A DNA stretch of 64,000 nt, from positions 410,568 through 474,567 of the forward strand of contig NZ_WTVA01000001.1 of the NCBI RefSeq assembly GCF_009882935.1, given 5' to 3'. The notes below the pieces were generated by a model, which did no database searches, had not been told where the DNA came from, and worked only from the letters and a program-made list of their open reading frames with translations. The stretch is from Sneathiella chungangensis. Its GTDB lineage: Bacteria > Pseudomonadota > Alphaproteobacteria > Sneathiellales > Sneathiellaceae. Shown piece after piece: positions 1-9,450 of the stretch. How positions within the stretch are numbered: position 1 is the stretch's first letter; every line of letters starts with the position of its first letter. Both the position numbers and the translations under genes were made by a program.

Positions 1-778
1 CATCAGCCGTTCCGATGCCGAGCGGATCATGACGGTCAAGGCCAATGTCGCGGCCGGCGTTCTCGTCGATGACAAGGTCCGCGAGCTGCAGGCCTGGATG
101 GAAAATGACGCCAAGATCGACCCCGAGGTCTCCTATGTCTTCAAGGGCGAGGATGAGGAGCAAAAGAAGGCCCAGGACTTCCTTGGCAAGGCCTTTGCTG
201 TCGCGCTCTTCATCATGGCGATTATTCTCGTCACGCAGTTCAACAGCTTCTATCACGCCTTCCTGATCCTGACTGCCGTGATCATGTCCACGATTGGTGT
301 ATTTGTCGGCCTGATCATCACCGGCCAGCCGTTCGGCATCGTCATGACGGGGGTCGGGGTGATCGCCCTTGCCGGCATCGTCGTGAACAATAATATCGTG
401 CTGATCGACACCTATGCGCATTTGCGAAGGCAGGGCATGGAGGCGATGGAAGCGGTGCTGCGGACCGGTGCCCAACGTCTGCGTCCGGTTATGCTGACGA
501 CCGTTACCACCATATTCGGTCTGCTGCCCATGACATTGCAGGTGAATATCGATTTCCTCAGCCGCGAGATCGTGACCGGGGCTCCCTCCTCCCAATGGTG
601 GGTTCAGCTCTCGACGGCCGTGGCGTTCGGATTGACCTTCGCAACGCTCCTCACCCTCGTGATGACCCCCGCCCTTCTGATGCTGGGTGCGAATGTCAGC
701 AACGCGCTTGAGCGGCGGCGTCAGCGCAAAACGGCGAAAAAGGCCGCCGCGACGGGGCATCCGGAACCGGCGGAATAA
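1..778 (+). CDS. RND-family efflux pump permease, C-terminal part
   Basis: The open frame runs in from the left window edge (first full codon at position 2), so only the last ~258 residues are visible. They contain the hydrophobic segments typical of transmembrane helices 8-12 of AcrB/HAE1-type pumps and the helix-10 signature GIVVNNNIVLID, followed by LRPVMLTTVTTIFGLLPM. The tail is short, basic and Ala-rich. The product should be an inner-membrane, proton-driven exporter working with a periplasmic adaptor and an outer-membrane channel. Substrate cannot be told. It converges on pssA, with about 30 bases between the stops. Confidence 0.9.
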   Translation, partial: ISRSDAERIMTVKANVAAGVLVDDKVRELQAWMENDAKIDPEVSYVFKGEDEEQKKAQDFLGKAFAVALFIMAIILVTQFNSFYHAFLILTAVIMSTIGVFVGLIITGQPFGIVMTGVGVIALAGIVVNNNIVLIDTYAHLRRQGMEAMEAVLRTGAQRLRPVMLTTVTTIFGLLPMTLQVNIDFLSREIVTGAPSSQWWVQLSTAVAFGLTFATLLTLVMTPALLMLGANVSNALERRRQRKTAKKAAATGHPEPAE

Positions 779-808
779 AAGCGGCGGGTAAGGAAACGGA
801 CGACGGTG

Positions 809-1639
809 TCAGTCTTCGTCGTCGTCCTCTTCGGCGCTCGCCTCCCCGTCATCCTCCGCCTCGGACGAAGCCTCGGCATTTTTCCGCGCCTCCTGTTCCT
901 GCAATCGGCGATGGCTCATGATGGAGAAGGGAATAGTCGCCATATAGATGACGGCGATCAGGGAGAGAAGCTGCCAGGGATAGCTCACCAGTACCGCGGC
1001 GAGACCACCGACGAGGACCAGCACCGGCATGATAAATCGCCGGGCAATCCGGATCCGCTTGATCGAGAAGGTCGGAATGCGGCTGGCCATCAGGAAGGCC
1101 ATAAAAAGCATCCAGGCGGCATTCAGAATGGCCGAACGGAAGAAATCACTGTCGGCATAGAAACTGATGACCATGAAAAGAAGCGAGATGGACGCGCCCG
1201 CGGGGGCAGCGATCCCGGTGAAATAGCGGCTTGCCCAGGCCGGCTGTTTTTTATCCAGCATGGAATTGAAGCGCGCAAGCCGGAGCGCGCAGGAAACCGT
1301 GAACACCAGCGAGATGATCCAGCCGACCCCGCCCAGACCGCTTTCCAGCGACCAAAGGAAGATCACCAGGCCTGGCGCAACGCCGAAACTGACGAAATCC
1401 GAGAGGGAATCGAGCTCCGCGCCAAATTTCGAGGCGCTGTTCAACAGCCGTGCCATACGTCCATCCAGCCCGTCAAGCACACCGGCCGCCAAGATGGCGA
1501 TCACCGCCAATTCCCATTTTTCATCGAGGGCGAACCGCACGGATGTCAATCCCGCGCAAAGCGCCAGCATGGTCAGCATATTCGGTATCAGCGAGTTGAG
1601 CGGCATGAACCGCAGGCGTCGGCGCTGTTGAAAGGTCAT
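809..1639 (-). CDS. pssA: CDP-diacylglycerol--serine O-phosphatidyltransferase
   Basis: Transfers a phosphatidyl group from CDP-diacylglycerol to serine, making phosphatidylserine in the inner membrane. The 276-residue protein carries the CDP-alcohol phosphotransferase signature near residues 55-85 (DGLDGRMARLL, then GAELDSLSD) and about eight hydrophobic segments. The C-terminus is an acidic tail rich in Glu and Asp (about 25 residues), unusual but harmless-looking. The start directly follows the psd stop codon, so the two genes form a psd-pssA operon that supplies phosphatidylethanolamine. Confidence 0.93.
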   Translation of the reverse strand: MTFQQRRRLRFMPLNSLIPNMLTMLALCAGLTSVRFALDEKWELAVIAILAAGVLDGLDGRMARLLNSASKFGAELDSLSDFVSFGVAPGLVIFLWSLESGLGGVGWIISLVFTVSCALRLARFNSMLDKKQPAWASRYFTGIAAPAGASISLLFMVISFYADSDFFRSAILNAAWMLFMAFLMASRIPTFSIKRIRIARRFIMPVLVLVGGLAAVLVSYPWQLLSLIAVIYMATIPFSIMSHRRLQEQEARKNAEASSEAEDDGEASAEEDDDED

Positions 1640-2338
1640 CTAGCGAACCTCCACCGCCATGGGCGCCTCATTTTTCGCATGCAAGTCGGCGATGATTGTC
1701 TCGCCGCCGATCATCGATTGCCCGAGCCCGACGAGCGGCTCCACCCCGTCTGGAAGATAAATATCGGTGCGGCTGCCGAACCGGATCAGGCCAAATCTTT
1801 CCCCCGTCCGCACTTCCTGATTATCGGTGAGATAGCAGACGATGCGCCGCGCAACCAACCCCGCGATTTGCACGAAAACGATGTCATTGCCGTCATTATC
1901 GCGAAGATGGACGGCATGGCGTTCATTTTCCTCCGACGCCTTGTCCAGGGCGGCGTTCAGGAATTTTCCGGGGCGATAGACCTGCCGTATGACCGTGCCG
2001 CCGAGCGGGATACGGTTCACATGGACATTGAAAACATTAAGAAAAATGCTGATGCGAAGCCGGGCGTCCGGACCCATTCCGAGTTCTTCCGGCGGGACCG
2101 CGCGTTCGATCATCTGTACGACGCCGTCGGCCGGGCTGACGATCAGGCCGTCGCGGGTCGGAACATTGCGGTCAGGATCACGGAAGAAGTAAACGCACCA
2201 GAGCGTCAGGATAACACCGATCCAGCCGAGAATTGGCCAGGTAAACAGGAACAGGGCGAGTGTTATCGCGGCAAATATGGCAATAAATCGGTGACCTTCC
2301 TGATTAATTGGCACCAAAACTGACTTTAACATGTCCAT
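1640..2338 (-). CDS. psd: Phosphatidylserine decarboxylase proenzyme, short form
   Basis: Decarboxylates phosphatidylserine to phosphatidylethanolamine. At 232 residues it is of the short class found in many alphaproteobacteria and archaea, lacking the longer N-terminus of the E. coli enzyme. Hydrophobic segments lie near residues 18-50. The self-cleavage site is the FGS motif, with cleavage expected between Gly188 and Ser189 to give the pyruvoyl cofactor on the small C-terminal subunit. Followed without a gap by pssA, the enzyme that makes its substrate. An alternative start two codons downstream exists. Confidence 0.93.
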   Translation of the reverse strand: MDMLKSVLVPINQEGHRFIAIFAAITLALFLFTWPILGWIGVILTLWCVYFFRDPDRNVPTRDGLIVSPADGVVQMIERAVPPEELGMGPDARLRISIFLNVFNVHVNRIPLGGTVIRQVYRPGKFLNAALDKASEENERHAVHLRDNDGNDIVFVQIAGLVARRIVCYLTDNQEVRTGERFGLIRFGSRTDIYLPDGVEPLVGLGQSMIGGETIIADLHAKNEAPMAVEVR

Positions 2339-2448
2339 GTTGACTTCCTTCCGGCATACGGCCCGTTAGTGAAACTAGGTCTTACCTCATGTCATCGTCA
2401 AAAAGAACAAAAAGATGATCGTCTGCAATATGGAGGTAATTGTACCGC

Positions 2449-4281
2449 TTAATCCATGACCTGCTCAAGTTTCTCCTGATAGGTCGCGGCTTCCTGCTGG
2501 CGGGCCCACATCGCGGCATACTGGCCATTTAGCGCCAGCAGCTCATGATGCCGCCCCCGCTCCTGAATACGGCCGTTGTCGAGCACAATGATTTCGTCGG
2601 CGTCAACGACGGTTGAAAGACGATGCGCGATGACAAGGGTCGTGCGGTTTTTGGAAACTTCGGCAAGGCTCGCCTGAATTTCCTTTTCCGTATGGGAATC
2701 AAGGGCGGAGGTCGCTTCGTCGAAGAGCAAAATACGGGGTTGTTTCAGGATCGCACGGGCAATGGCAACCCGCTGTTTCTCACCGCCGGAAAGTTTCAGG
2801 CCGCGCTCGCCGACCATGGACTCGTAACCCTCCGGGAGCTTTTCGATAAATTTGTCGATACTGGCGAGCCGCGCGGCGTCCTCGATCTCCTGATCGCTCG
2901 CGCCGGGCCGCCCATAGGCAATATTATAGCGAATCGTATCGTTGAACAGGACCGTATCCTGCGGGACGATGCCAATGGCGGCGCGAAGCGAGTCCTGCGT
3001 GACTTCATTGAGTTTCTGGCCGTCGATGGTCACATAGCCGCTGTCGACGTCGTAAAAGCGGAAAAGGATGCGCGAGATCGTCGATTTTCCCGCGCCGGAC
3101 GGCCCGACAATTGCCGTTGTCTTGCCGGGCGGCACCTTGAAGGAGACACCGTGCAGGATCTGTCGGTTGCTCTCATACCCGAAATCGACATTGTGGAACT
3201 CGACTTCCCCGCCCCCTTCCGCAAGTGGCACAGCGCCGGGCAAATCGTCAATCTCCCGCGAGACGGTCAGAAGCTCGAACATTTTTTCCATATCGACGAG
3301 GCTCTGCTTGATCTCACGGTAAACGAAGCCGAGGAAATTGAGAGGCTGCACAAGCAGCATCATGAAGGCATGGATGGCGACGAAATCACCGACTGTATAT
3401 TCCCCCGCGACAACGCCGCGCGCCGAGAGGATGAGAACGGCGACGAGACCGATGCTGATGATCGCCCCCTGCCCGATATTGAGATAGGCCAGCGTCGTAT
3501 TGCTTTTGACGGCAGCTTTTTCATAGGAGGCAAGTGCCTTGTCAAAGCGGCGAGCCTCATGGTCTTCATTGCCGAAATATTTGACCGTTTCGAAATTGAG
3601 AAGACTGTCGATGGCCTTGGTATTGGCCTCACTGTCCTTCTCGTTCATCGTCCGGCGGTATTTGAGTCGCCATTCCGTCACGGTCAGCGTAAAATAGATG
3701 TAGCCGATGAGCGTCACGAAGGTGATGAGGGACATCAGCCAGCCATACTGGACCAGCAGAATTCCGCAGATAAACAGAATTTTCAGGAGGGTCGGCACGA
3801 TGTTGAACAGCATGAAGCGAAGAAGGAAATCTATCCCTTTCGTGCCCCGTTCGATAACACGGCTAAGCCCGCCCGTCTGCCGGTCAAGGTGAAAGCGCAA
3901 GGATAGCCGGTGCAAATGTCGGAAAGTGTTGAGAGCCACCTGACGTATGGCGTTCTGCCCCACCTTTGCAAACACGGCGTCGCGCAGCTCGGCAAAGGCC
4001 TGCGTCAGGACGCGCGCCACGCCAAAGGCCACGATCAGGCCGAGGGGCATAATGATCATCGGGTTCACATCGCCCGTCAGGTCATCAACGATATATTTCA
4101 GAAGATAAGGCGTATAGACGGAGGCAACTTCCGCCGCCACAAGCAGGATAACGGCAACGAAAACGCGGAACTTCAGATCATTCCGTCCCTCGACCCAGAG
4201 ATATTGGCCAAGGGTTCGCAAGGTCGCAAAATGGCTGCGTGTTTCCGTATGGCTATGGCTATCGAAATTTTTGCCGCTCAT
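2449..4281 (-). CDS. Atm1/HMT1-type ABC exporter (fused permease and ATPase)
   Basis: A 610-residue half-transporter that should act as a homodimer in the inner membrane. Residues 35-330 form a six-helix exporter domain. The ATPase follows with Walker A GPSGAGKS (393-400), signature LSGGE (497-501), Walker B ILLFDEA (from ~517) and the H-loop His in IAHR. The N-terminal LWVEGRNDLKFRV stretch and long linker fit the ABCB7/Atm1 branch, which exports glutathione-linked sulfur or metal species and is common in alphaproteobacteria. The branch is inferred from overall resemblance; substrate is not shown by the sequence. Appears monocistronic. Confidence 0.85.
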   Translation of the reverse strand: MSGKNFDSHSHTETRSHFATLRTLGQYLWVEGRNDLKFRVFVAVILLVAAEVASVYTPYLLKYIVDDLTGDVNPMIIMPLGLIVAFGVARVLTQAFAELRDAVFAKVGQNAIRQVALNTFRHLHRLSLRFHLDRQTGGLSRVIERGTKGIDFLLRFMLFNIVPTLLKILFICGILLVQYGWLMSLITFVTLIGYIYFTLTVTEWRLKYRRTMNEKDSEANTKAIDSLLNFETVKYFGNEDHEARRFDKALASYEKAAVKSNTTLAYLNIGQGAIISIGLVAVLILSARGVVAGEYTVGDFVAIHAFMMLLVQPLNFLGFVYREIKQSLVDMEKMFELLTVSREIDDLPGAVPLAEGGGEVEFHNVDFGYESNRQILHGVSFKVPPGKTTAIVGPSGAGKSTISRILFRFYDVDSGYVTIDGQKLNEVTQDSLRAAIGIVPQDTVLFNDTIRYNIAYGRPGASDQEIEDAARLASIDKFIEKLPEGYESMVGERGLKLSGGEKQRVAIARAILKQPRILLFDEATSALDSHTEKEIQASLAEVSKNRTTLVIAHRLSTVVDADEIIVLDNGRIQERGRHHELLALNGQYAAMWARQQEAATYQEKLEQVMD

Positions 4282-4405
4282 TTTCTATCCATGGATCGCC
4301 GGTACAAGCGATGAGCATAGCCTAAAGCGGTCCGCGCCAAGACGGAAAATTCGCGAACCGTGAAGAAATGTGACAACGGCCACAATAAGCGTGCACTTGC
4401 CGGTC

Positions 4406-5536
4406 TTATTCCTTTTTCGGCAGCGTGAAAATCTGGCCCGGGAAAATAAGGTCCGGATCCCTGATCTGGTCCTGATTGGCCTGATAGATCACCGTATATT
4501 CCATCCCCTCGCCATAGACACGGCGGGCGATCCGCCAGAGGCTGTTGCCGGGCTGGACGATCGCGCTGAGCCCCCCGCTTGCCTGCGCAAGGACGACATC
4601 ACTCGGTTGTGCCTTCTGGAAGGGAAGCTCAACGCGGGAGATGACCTTGCCTACGGGATCAATCTGGTCGATCCGCAAGGTGTGATTGCCGGCGGGAATG
4701 GACTGATCGGGAACGAGAGACCAGTTCCCCTCGCTATCGATTTCCGCCGTGCCGACGGGCTTGTTGTTCACATAGACCGCGACCCGGTTGCCCGGCAGGC
4801 CGCGACCGGAGAGCTGCAGGGTGCCCTTATCGTCATAATTCACGGAGCCGAGCGTCAGGTCCTTTGCGGCAGAAACATCGCCCTTCGCTTCCGGCACCTG
4901 CAAAAGCTTCGGCGCATTTCCACCGACTGACGCGCTTGCCTCTTCCTTCGGCACCAGCATTGCAATGGCCGGCGCGCGATCTTCAAGCGGTGCGCTACAG
5001 TCCGGGACATTCATGATGACGAGACTGCCCGATTCAAGGTCCTTCCCGTCCGGATTATGCGACGTCAGATTAACGGTCTGGGAGCCCGAGGGAAGCGGCG
5101 TGCTGGACGTAAAAACCCATTCGCCGCTTGCGGACGCCGTCGCCTCGCCGACCTTCCTGTCGCCGATGATGACCGCGACCACGGCGTCCGGCACCGCACG
5201 GCCCGCCGCCACAAGATCGCAATTCTGGTCAATCCGGATGATATCGAAGCTCGGCCGGGCAAGCGCTGTCTGCTTGCCTTCATCCTCCGACGTATCGTCT
5301 AGATTTTTCTCAACGACTTTTGGCGGGGCAAGGGCGGTCTGCGTCGCATTCTTGTCGCCACTGCCCTCAGCGGTGGCCGATTGCGATTTCTCCATGTCGG
5401 AGGGCGCCGCGGTTTCAACGGCCCCTTGTTCGGCGGGACCGAAAATCAAATCGCTGCGAAAATAAAGAAACAGACCCGCCACTATTAGCAGCAATATTGC
5501 CAGGATACCAAATACGCGCACCAGAGCCTCACTCAA
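4406..5536 (-). CDS. Membrane-anchored LysM protein with Ig-like repeats
   Basis: A 376-residue protein with one N-terminal transmembrane segment (about residues 7-26) and a periplasmic part. After a low-complexity Ala/Ser/Thr linker come two bacterial Ig-like domains, about residues 95-180 and 228-310, each with the GEW or GNW pattern (SASGEWVFTS; DSEGNWSLVP). A C-terminal LysM domain (about 325-376, VQPGNSLWRIARRVYG to FPGQIFTLPKK) should bind peptidoglycan. Exact job unknown: a wall-bound scaffold is the simplest reading. Similar proteins are usually labelled LysM peptidoglycan-binding domain-containing protein. Confidence 0.8.
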   Translation of the reverse strand: MSEALVRVFGILAILLLIVAGLFLYFRSDLIFGPAEQGAVETAAPSDMEKSQSATAEGSGDKNATQTALAPPKVVEKNLDDTSEDEGKQTALARPSFDIIRIDQNCDLVAAGRAVPDAVVAVIIGDRKVGEATASASGEWVFTSSTPLPSGSQTVNLTSHNPDGKDLESGSLVIMNVPDCSAPLEDRAPAIAMLVPKEEASASVGGNAPKLLQVPEAKGDVSAAKDLTLGSVNYDDKGTLQLSGRGLPGNRVAVYVNNKPVGTAEIDSEGNWSLVPDQSIPAGNHTLRIDQIDPVGKVISRVELPFQKAQPSDVVLAQASGGLSAIVQPGNSLWRIARRVYGEGMEYTVIYQANQDQIRDPDLIFPGQIFTLPKKE

Positions 5537-5614
5537 TTACCCATTTTCGGCGCCATTATGAACGCCTGCGCCAGATCGCGCAATCTTTAGTAAAATTCTG
5601 GCTTTTTTGCCCGC

Positions 5615-6535
5615 CTATTGCACCTTGTGCGAGATCGGCGGAATGGATTTGAGATATCTGGCAATCGCCTCAAGATCCGCATCCGTGAGCTTGGACAGGC
5701 TGTTCCGGATCACCTCGTCCATGCTGCCCTGCACATCGTCGAAATTCGGCTTCATGCCGTCCTTCATGAAGCTGACGATATCGCCTTCCGACCAATCGCC
5801 TATGCCGGTTGCGTCATCCGGGGTAATATTGGCGACTTTCTCCCCCTCCCCGCCATTTGCCGTTCCGGCGAGATACAGGCTGTGATCACTGCCGCCCAGG
5901 AAATTTCGCGGGGTATGACACTCACCGCAATGAGTCAGCGCCTCGACGAGATAGCCGCCGCGCGCCACAGTTTCACCGGCTCCTGCGGGCGGCGCGTAGG
6001 GTGTGTCGTCAAAGAACAGAAGCCGCCATCCCCATTGTAGCCATCGCCAGGAAAAGGGCGGTGAAACGTCATGCGGCTGGTTTTCCCGCATAACCGGCGT
6101 CAGCGTCATCAGATGGGATTTGATCGCAAGCGCGTCCTCATCGGTCATCTTCGTATAGCTGGTGTAGGGGAAGGCCGGGAAATAATAATGGCCGGTGGGG
6201 CTTATCCCCTGTTTAACGGCCTTCAGGAAATCCGCGTCCGACCAACCGCCAATACCGGTCTCCGCATCCGGCGTGATATTCGGCGTGTAGAATATGCCGA
6301 ACGGCGTTTCGAGCGCCCGCCCGCCCGCGAAGGGTTTGCCGCCGTTCTTGATGTCCGTATGGCAGCCATAGCATCCGCTTGCCGCCGTAAGATAGGCGCC
6401 CCGGTCCGCTGCCTCCTCCGCCTGCAGCAGGTGACTGCCGGCGCCCCAATAAAGGGTGACGCCCGCAATCAGGAAAAGAGCGGCCCTAATAAGAAAAAAC
6501 CGCTCCCTCCGTATTTTTGTAACGGTGCCCGGCAC
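5615..6535 (-). CDS. Diheme c-type cytochrome
   Basis: Periplasmic or membrane-anchored electron carrier of 306 residues. A basic N-terminus and hydrophobic stretch at about 13-32 form a signal anchor. Two class I heme motifs are visible, CYGCH at 55-59 and CGECH at 203-207, each followed by the TPNITPD or NITPDD sequence and later Met ligand candidates. The arrangement resembles the cytochrome subunit of gluconate, sorbitol and alcohol dehydrogenases, although those usually carry three hemes and no dehydrogenase subunit is adjacent. Lies 8 bases downstream of the cytochrome c' gene and is probably cotranscribed with it. Confidence 0.88.
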   Translation of the reverse strand: MPGTVTKIRRERFFLIRAALFLIAGVTLYWGAGSHLLQAEEAADRGAYLTAASGCYGCHTDIKNGGKPFAGGRALETPFGIFYTPNITPDAETGIGGWSDADFLKAVKQGISPTGHYYFPAFPYTSYTKMTDEDALAIKSHLMTLTPVMRENQPHDVSPPFSWRWLQWGWRLLFFDDTPYAPPAGAGETVARGGYLVEALTHCGECHTPRNFLGGSDHSLYLAGTANGGEGEKVANITPDDATGIGDWSEGDIVSFMKDGMKPNFDDVQGSMDEVIRNSLSKLTDADLEAIARYLKSIPPISHKVQ

Positions 6536-6543
6536 GGGTGCCG

Positions 6544-7017
6544 TTAATCTTTCGGTTTACGGAACTGCTTGTGACAGGCGCCGCAGGTCCCGCCGGTTTC
6601 CTTCAGCGCCGCGCCGATCATCGCCTGATCGCCGGTCTTCACGGCCGCGACCAGCTGTGTCGCCGCTGCCTGGAGGTTTTCGATATCTTTCTGGAAGGCA
6701 TCTTTCTCGGTCCAGATTTCAGGTTTCGCGCGAGACGCTTCGACACCCGATCCTTCCGGGAATAGTTTTCCCATATTTGCGGCAATTTCGGCGATCTGCA
6801 TCGCATTATCATTGAGCGAGTCACTATAGGACATCTCTCCCTTCGCGACCTTGCCAATGGCGCCCATATTCATTCCCAACTTCTTCATCTCCGCAATCCG
6901 GAAATCCGCCTCGGCATTGCCGGTGGATTCCGAATGGGCGGTGGCGATCCCCATGAACAGGGCGGCGCCCGCCAGCATTGCAACAGCAGTTTTTGTTAAC
7001 ATCACCTTCATTTTCAA
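6544..7017 (-). CDS. Cytochrome c' / c556 family protein
   Basis: A 157-residue exported four-helix-bundle cytochrome. The signal peptide spans about residues 1-27 (hydrophobic core to ATAHSE). The single heme motif CGACH (145-149) sits near the C-terminus, diagnostic of class II cytochromes c' and c556. The MKKLGMN segment near residue 44-50 contains Met residues that could be the sixth ligand, as in c556. Role in electron transfer or NO binding is known for the family only. First gene of a two-gene unit with the downstream diheme cytochrome. Confidence 0.9.
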   Translation of the reverse strand: MKMKVMLTKTAVAMLAGAALFMGIATAHSESTGNAEADFRIAEMKKLGMNMGAIGKVAKGEMSYSDSLNDNAMQIAEIAANMGKLFPEGSGVEASRAKPEIWTEKDAFQKDIENLQAAATQLVAAVKTGDQAMIGAALKETGGTCGACHKQFRKPKD

Positions 7018-7078
7018 CTCCCTCGCTGGTTAAACTTCACAATAACTTCTATAAGGCCGCCAGAATTACACCATAAAA

Positions 7079-7447
7079 TCATTGCGGCACCTTAACAATT
7101 AATTCGGCCCCCCCGTACCCATGCATCTTGTCATGGGCGCGGACGCGGACCTGCTTGACATGCATGGGAAGCGACAACGTCATCGATCGCGTAAAGGGCT
7201 GCTCGTCCTCATGGGGATGCATCAGCACCCGCGTGCCCAGGTTGTTCCCTTCCATGTCGAGGACGTCCCAGCGGTCCGCATAGTGATCCCAGCCGCTGTC
7301 GTCATGGCGGACCGTCACGCTGAACCGATAGACATCGGCGTCAACATTGACGACCTTCACATCGATCACGTCAGCCTTCCCCGCCAAAACGGGGCTTGAC
7401 GCCATGATCAGGAACCCGCAAATAACAAGGGCAAGGATTTTTCTCAT
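7079..7447 (-). CDS. Small secreted protein of unknown function
   Basis: A 122-residue protein with a clear signal peptide (about residues 1-22, ending PVLAGKA). The mature part is His- and Asp-rich (HDDSGWDHYADRWDV, MHPHEDEQPF, HDKMHGYGGAEL) and predicted mainly beta. I do not recognise a named family, although the layout resembles small conserved alphaproteobacterial periplasmic proteins. The clustered His and Asp residues could bind a metal, which is inference only. Divergent from the LOG-family gene, with 30 bases between starts. Confidence 0.65.
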   Translation of the reverse strand: MRKILALVICGFLIMASSPVLAGKADVIDVKVVNVDADVYRFSVTVRHDDSGWDHYADRWDVLDMEGNNLGTRVLMHPHEDEQPFTRSMTLSLPMHVKQVRVRAHDKMHGYGGAELIVKVPQ

Positions 7448-7477
7448 TCTTTACCTTTTACCGTTATAGTTCGTCCA

Positions 7478-8062
7478 ATGCCCAAAATTTCTTCCCTATG
7501 CGTTTATTGCGGTTCCCGGATGCCCAAGGATCCGTCCCACATCGACGCCGCCAGAGACCTCGGCAAGGCACTTGCCGCCAACGGGATCCGGCTCGTCTAT
7601 GGCGGCGGCCATGTCGGCCTGATGGGCGTAATTGCCGACGCCACGCTCAACGCTGGAGGACAGGTTATCGGGATTATTCCCGCTCATCTACATCATATTG
7701 AGGTCAGTCACGAGAAATTGACAGAGCTGCATGTGGTCGACAGCATGCATATCCGCAAGGAGAAGATGTTTCAGATGGCCGATGCCTTCGCTGTCCTGCC
7801 GGGCGGCCTCGGGACCCTTGACGAAACATTCGAGATGGTGACCTGGCGGCAACTCCGCCTGCACGACAAGCCGATCCTGCTGGTCAATTACAAAAATTAC
7901 TGGCGACCCCTCCTAGATTTGCTGGACCATATGAACGAAGCGGGATTCGTGGAAACCGAAGCGCTCGACTTTTTTACCGTTGTGGAGAAGCTGGAGGATA
8001 TCATCCCGACCCTCATGACGGAGCCCGAAGCGGAATTTAACGCCGATATCTCAAAATTTTAG
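7478..8062 (+). CDS. LOG-family nucleotide 5'-monophosphate phosphoribohydrolase
   Basis: A 194-residue Rossmann-fold protein of the TIGR00730 family. The signature PGGLGTLDE is at residues 108-116 and the glycine-rich loop GGGHVGLMG at 42-50. Plant and some bacterial members release free cytokinin bases from their riboside monophosphates; others act as general nucleotide hydrolases, and the sequence does not say which. It lies about 100 bases upstream of icd on the same strand, with no evident functional link. Confidence 0.9.
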   Translation: MPKISSLCVYCGSRMPKDPSHIDAARDLGKALAANGIRLVYGGGHVGLMGVIADATLNAGGQVIGIIPAHLHHIEVSHEKLTELHVVDSMHIRKEKMFQMADAFAVLPGGLGTLDETFEMVTWRQLRLHDKPILLVNYKNYWRPLLDLLDHMNEAGFVETEALDFFTVVEKLEDIIPTLMTEPEAEFNADISKF

Positions 8063-8165
8063 GACTGAATTGACGTTTTTTTGACGGTTCAGCTTGCAGA
8101 GTTCGCCGGCAATGATATTTTGCTGCCGCAGAATACCGAAACAATAGGCCAAGAAGGACGTCGAT

Positions 8166-9380
8166 ATGCCAAAAATTCAAGTCAAAAATCCGGTCGTGGA
8201 ACTGGATGGCGACGAAATGACCCGGATTATCTGGGCATTTATCAAAGACAAACTCATCCTCCCCTACCTGGATATCGATTTGAAGTATTATGATCTCGGG
8301 ATCGAGAAGCGTGATGAGACGGACGATCAGATCACCATTGATGCTGCCAAAGCCATCCAGAAATACGGCGTCGGTGTCAAATGCGCGACCATCACCCCGG
8401 ATGAGGCACGGGTCGAGGAATTCGACCTGAAGAAAATGTACCGCTCGCCGAACGGCACAATCCGCAACATCCTGGGCGGCACCGTGTTCCGCGAGCCGAT
8501 TATCTGCTCCAACGTGCCGCGGCTCGTTCCGGGCTGGACCGACCCGATCGTGATCGGCCGTCATGCCTTCGGCGATCAGTACCGGGCAACCGATATGGTT
8601 GTGAAGGGCCCCGGCAAGCTGACCATGAAGTTCGAGCCCGCCGACGGCAGCGCGGCGCAGGAATTCGAGGTTTTTGACTTCCCCTCCGGCGGCGTTGCCA
8701 TGAGCATGTATAACCTTGATGATTCCATTCGCGGATTTGCCCGGGCTTGCATGAACTACGGCCTGAACCGGGGCTGGCCGGTTTATCTCTCCACGAAGAA
8801 CACTATCCTGAAGGCCTATGACGGCCGGTTCAAGGACCTCTTCGAGGAGGTGTTCAACAATGAATTCAAGGACAAGTTCGACAAACTCGGCCTGACCTAC
8901 GAACATCGCCTGATCGACGACATGGTCGCCTGCGCGATGAAATGGTCGGGTAAATATGTCTGGGCCTGCAAGAATTACGACGGTGACGTGCAGTCCGATA
9001 CGGTCGCGCAAGGCTTCGGATCGCTCGGCTTGATGACATCCGTCCTGATGACGCCGGACGGAAATACTGTCGAGGCGGAAGCCGCCCATGGCACCGTGAC
9101 CCGCCATTACCGCATGCATCAGGAAGGCAAGGAAACCTCAACCAATCCGATTGCCTCCATTTTTGCCTGGACCCGGGGTCTGATGCACCGCGCCAAGCTG
9201 GACGGAAACGACGAGTTGAAGAAATTCGCGGAATCCCTTGAAAAGGTGTGCATTTCAACTGTCGAAGGCGGCCAGATGACGAAGGATCTTGCGCTGCTGG
9301 TCGGTCCCGATCAGACCTGGCTCACCACCAATCAATTCCTGGACGCACTGGACCAGAATTTGCAAAAAGAAATGGCCTGA
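8166..9380 (+). CDS. icd: NADP-dependent isocitrate dehydrogenase
   Basis: Converts isocitrate and NADP+ to 2-oxoglutarate, CO2 and NADPH in the citric acid cycle. The 404-residue length and sequence ([17 protein letters not shown] start, [19 protein letters not shown]-type core, [20 protein letters not shown]) match the homodimeric eukaryote-like IDH class typical of alphaproteobacteria rather than the E. coli type. The start is backed by an AAGGACG ribosome-binding site 7 bases upstream. A hairpin with U-tract follows at 9398-9433. Confidence 0.96.
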   Translation: MPKIQVKNPVVELDGDEMTRIIWAFIKDKLILPYLDIDLKYYDLGIEKRDETDDQITIDAAKAIQKYGVGVKCATITPDEARVEEFDLKKMYRSPNGTIRNILGGTVFREPIICSNVPRLVPGWTDPIVIGRHAFGDQYRATDMVVKGPGKLTMKFEPADGSAAQEFEVFDFPSGGVAMSMYNLDDSIRGFARACMNYGLNRGWPVYLSTKNTILKAYDGRFKDLFEEVFNNEFKDKFDKLGLTYEHRLIDDMVACAMKWSGKYVWACKNYDGDVQSDTVAQGFGSLGLMTSVLMTPDGNTVEAEAAHGTVTRHYRMHQEGKETSTNPIASIFAWTRGLMHRAKLDGNDELKKFAESLEKVCISTVEGGQMTKDLALLVGPDQTWLTTNQFLDALDQNLQKEMA

Positions 9381-9397
9381 TCAATCAGGAGATATCC

Positions 9398-9433
9398 AAA
9401 AAAAAGTCGGCCCAAACGGGTCGGCTTTTTTTA
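9398..9433. terminator. Bidirectional intrinsic terminator between icd and recA
   Basis: A stem AGTCGGCCC / GGGTCGGCT with loop AAAC (9405-9426, including G-T wobble pairs) is flanked by A8 on the left and T7 on the right. It can end transcription of icd on the plus strand and of recA on the minus strand. Confidence 0.85.
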
Positions 9434-9450
9434 TGACTTAACTCCCGGCG

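Noticed and set aside
5615..7017. Cytochrome pair as subunits of a sugar or alcohol dehydrogenase complex
   Set aside because: No GMC or PQQ dehydrogenase subunit is adjacent, and the larger cytochrome has two rather than three heme motifs. Left as free electron carriers.
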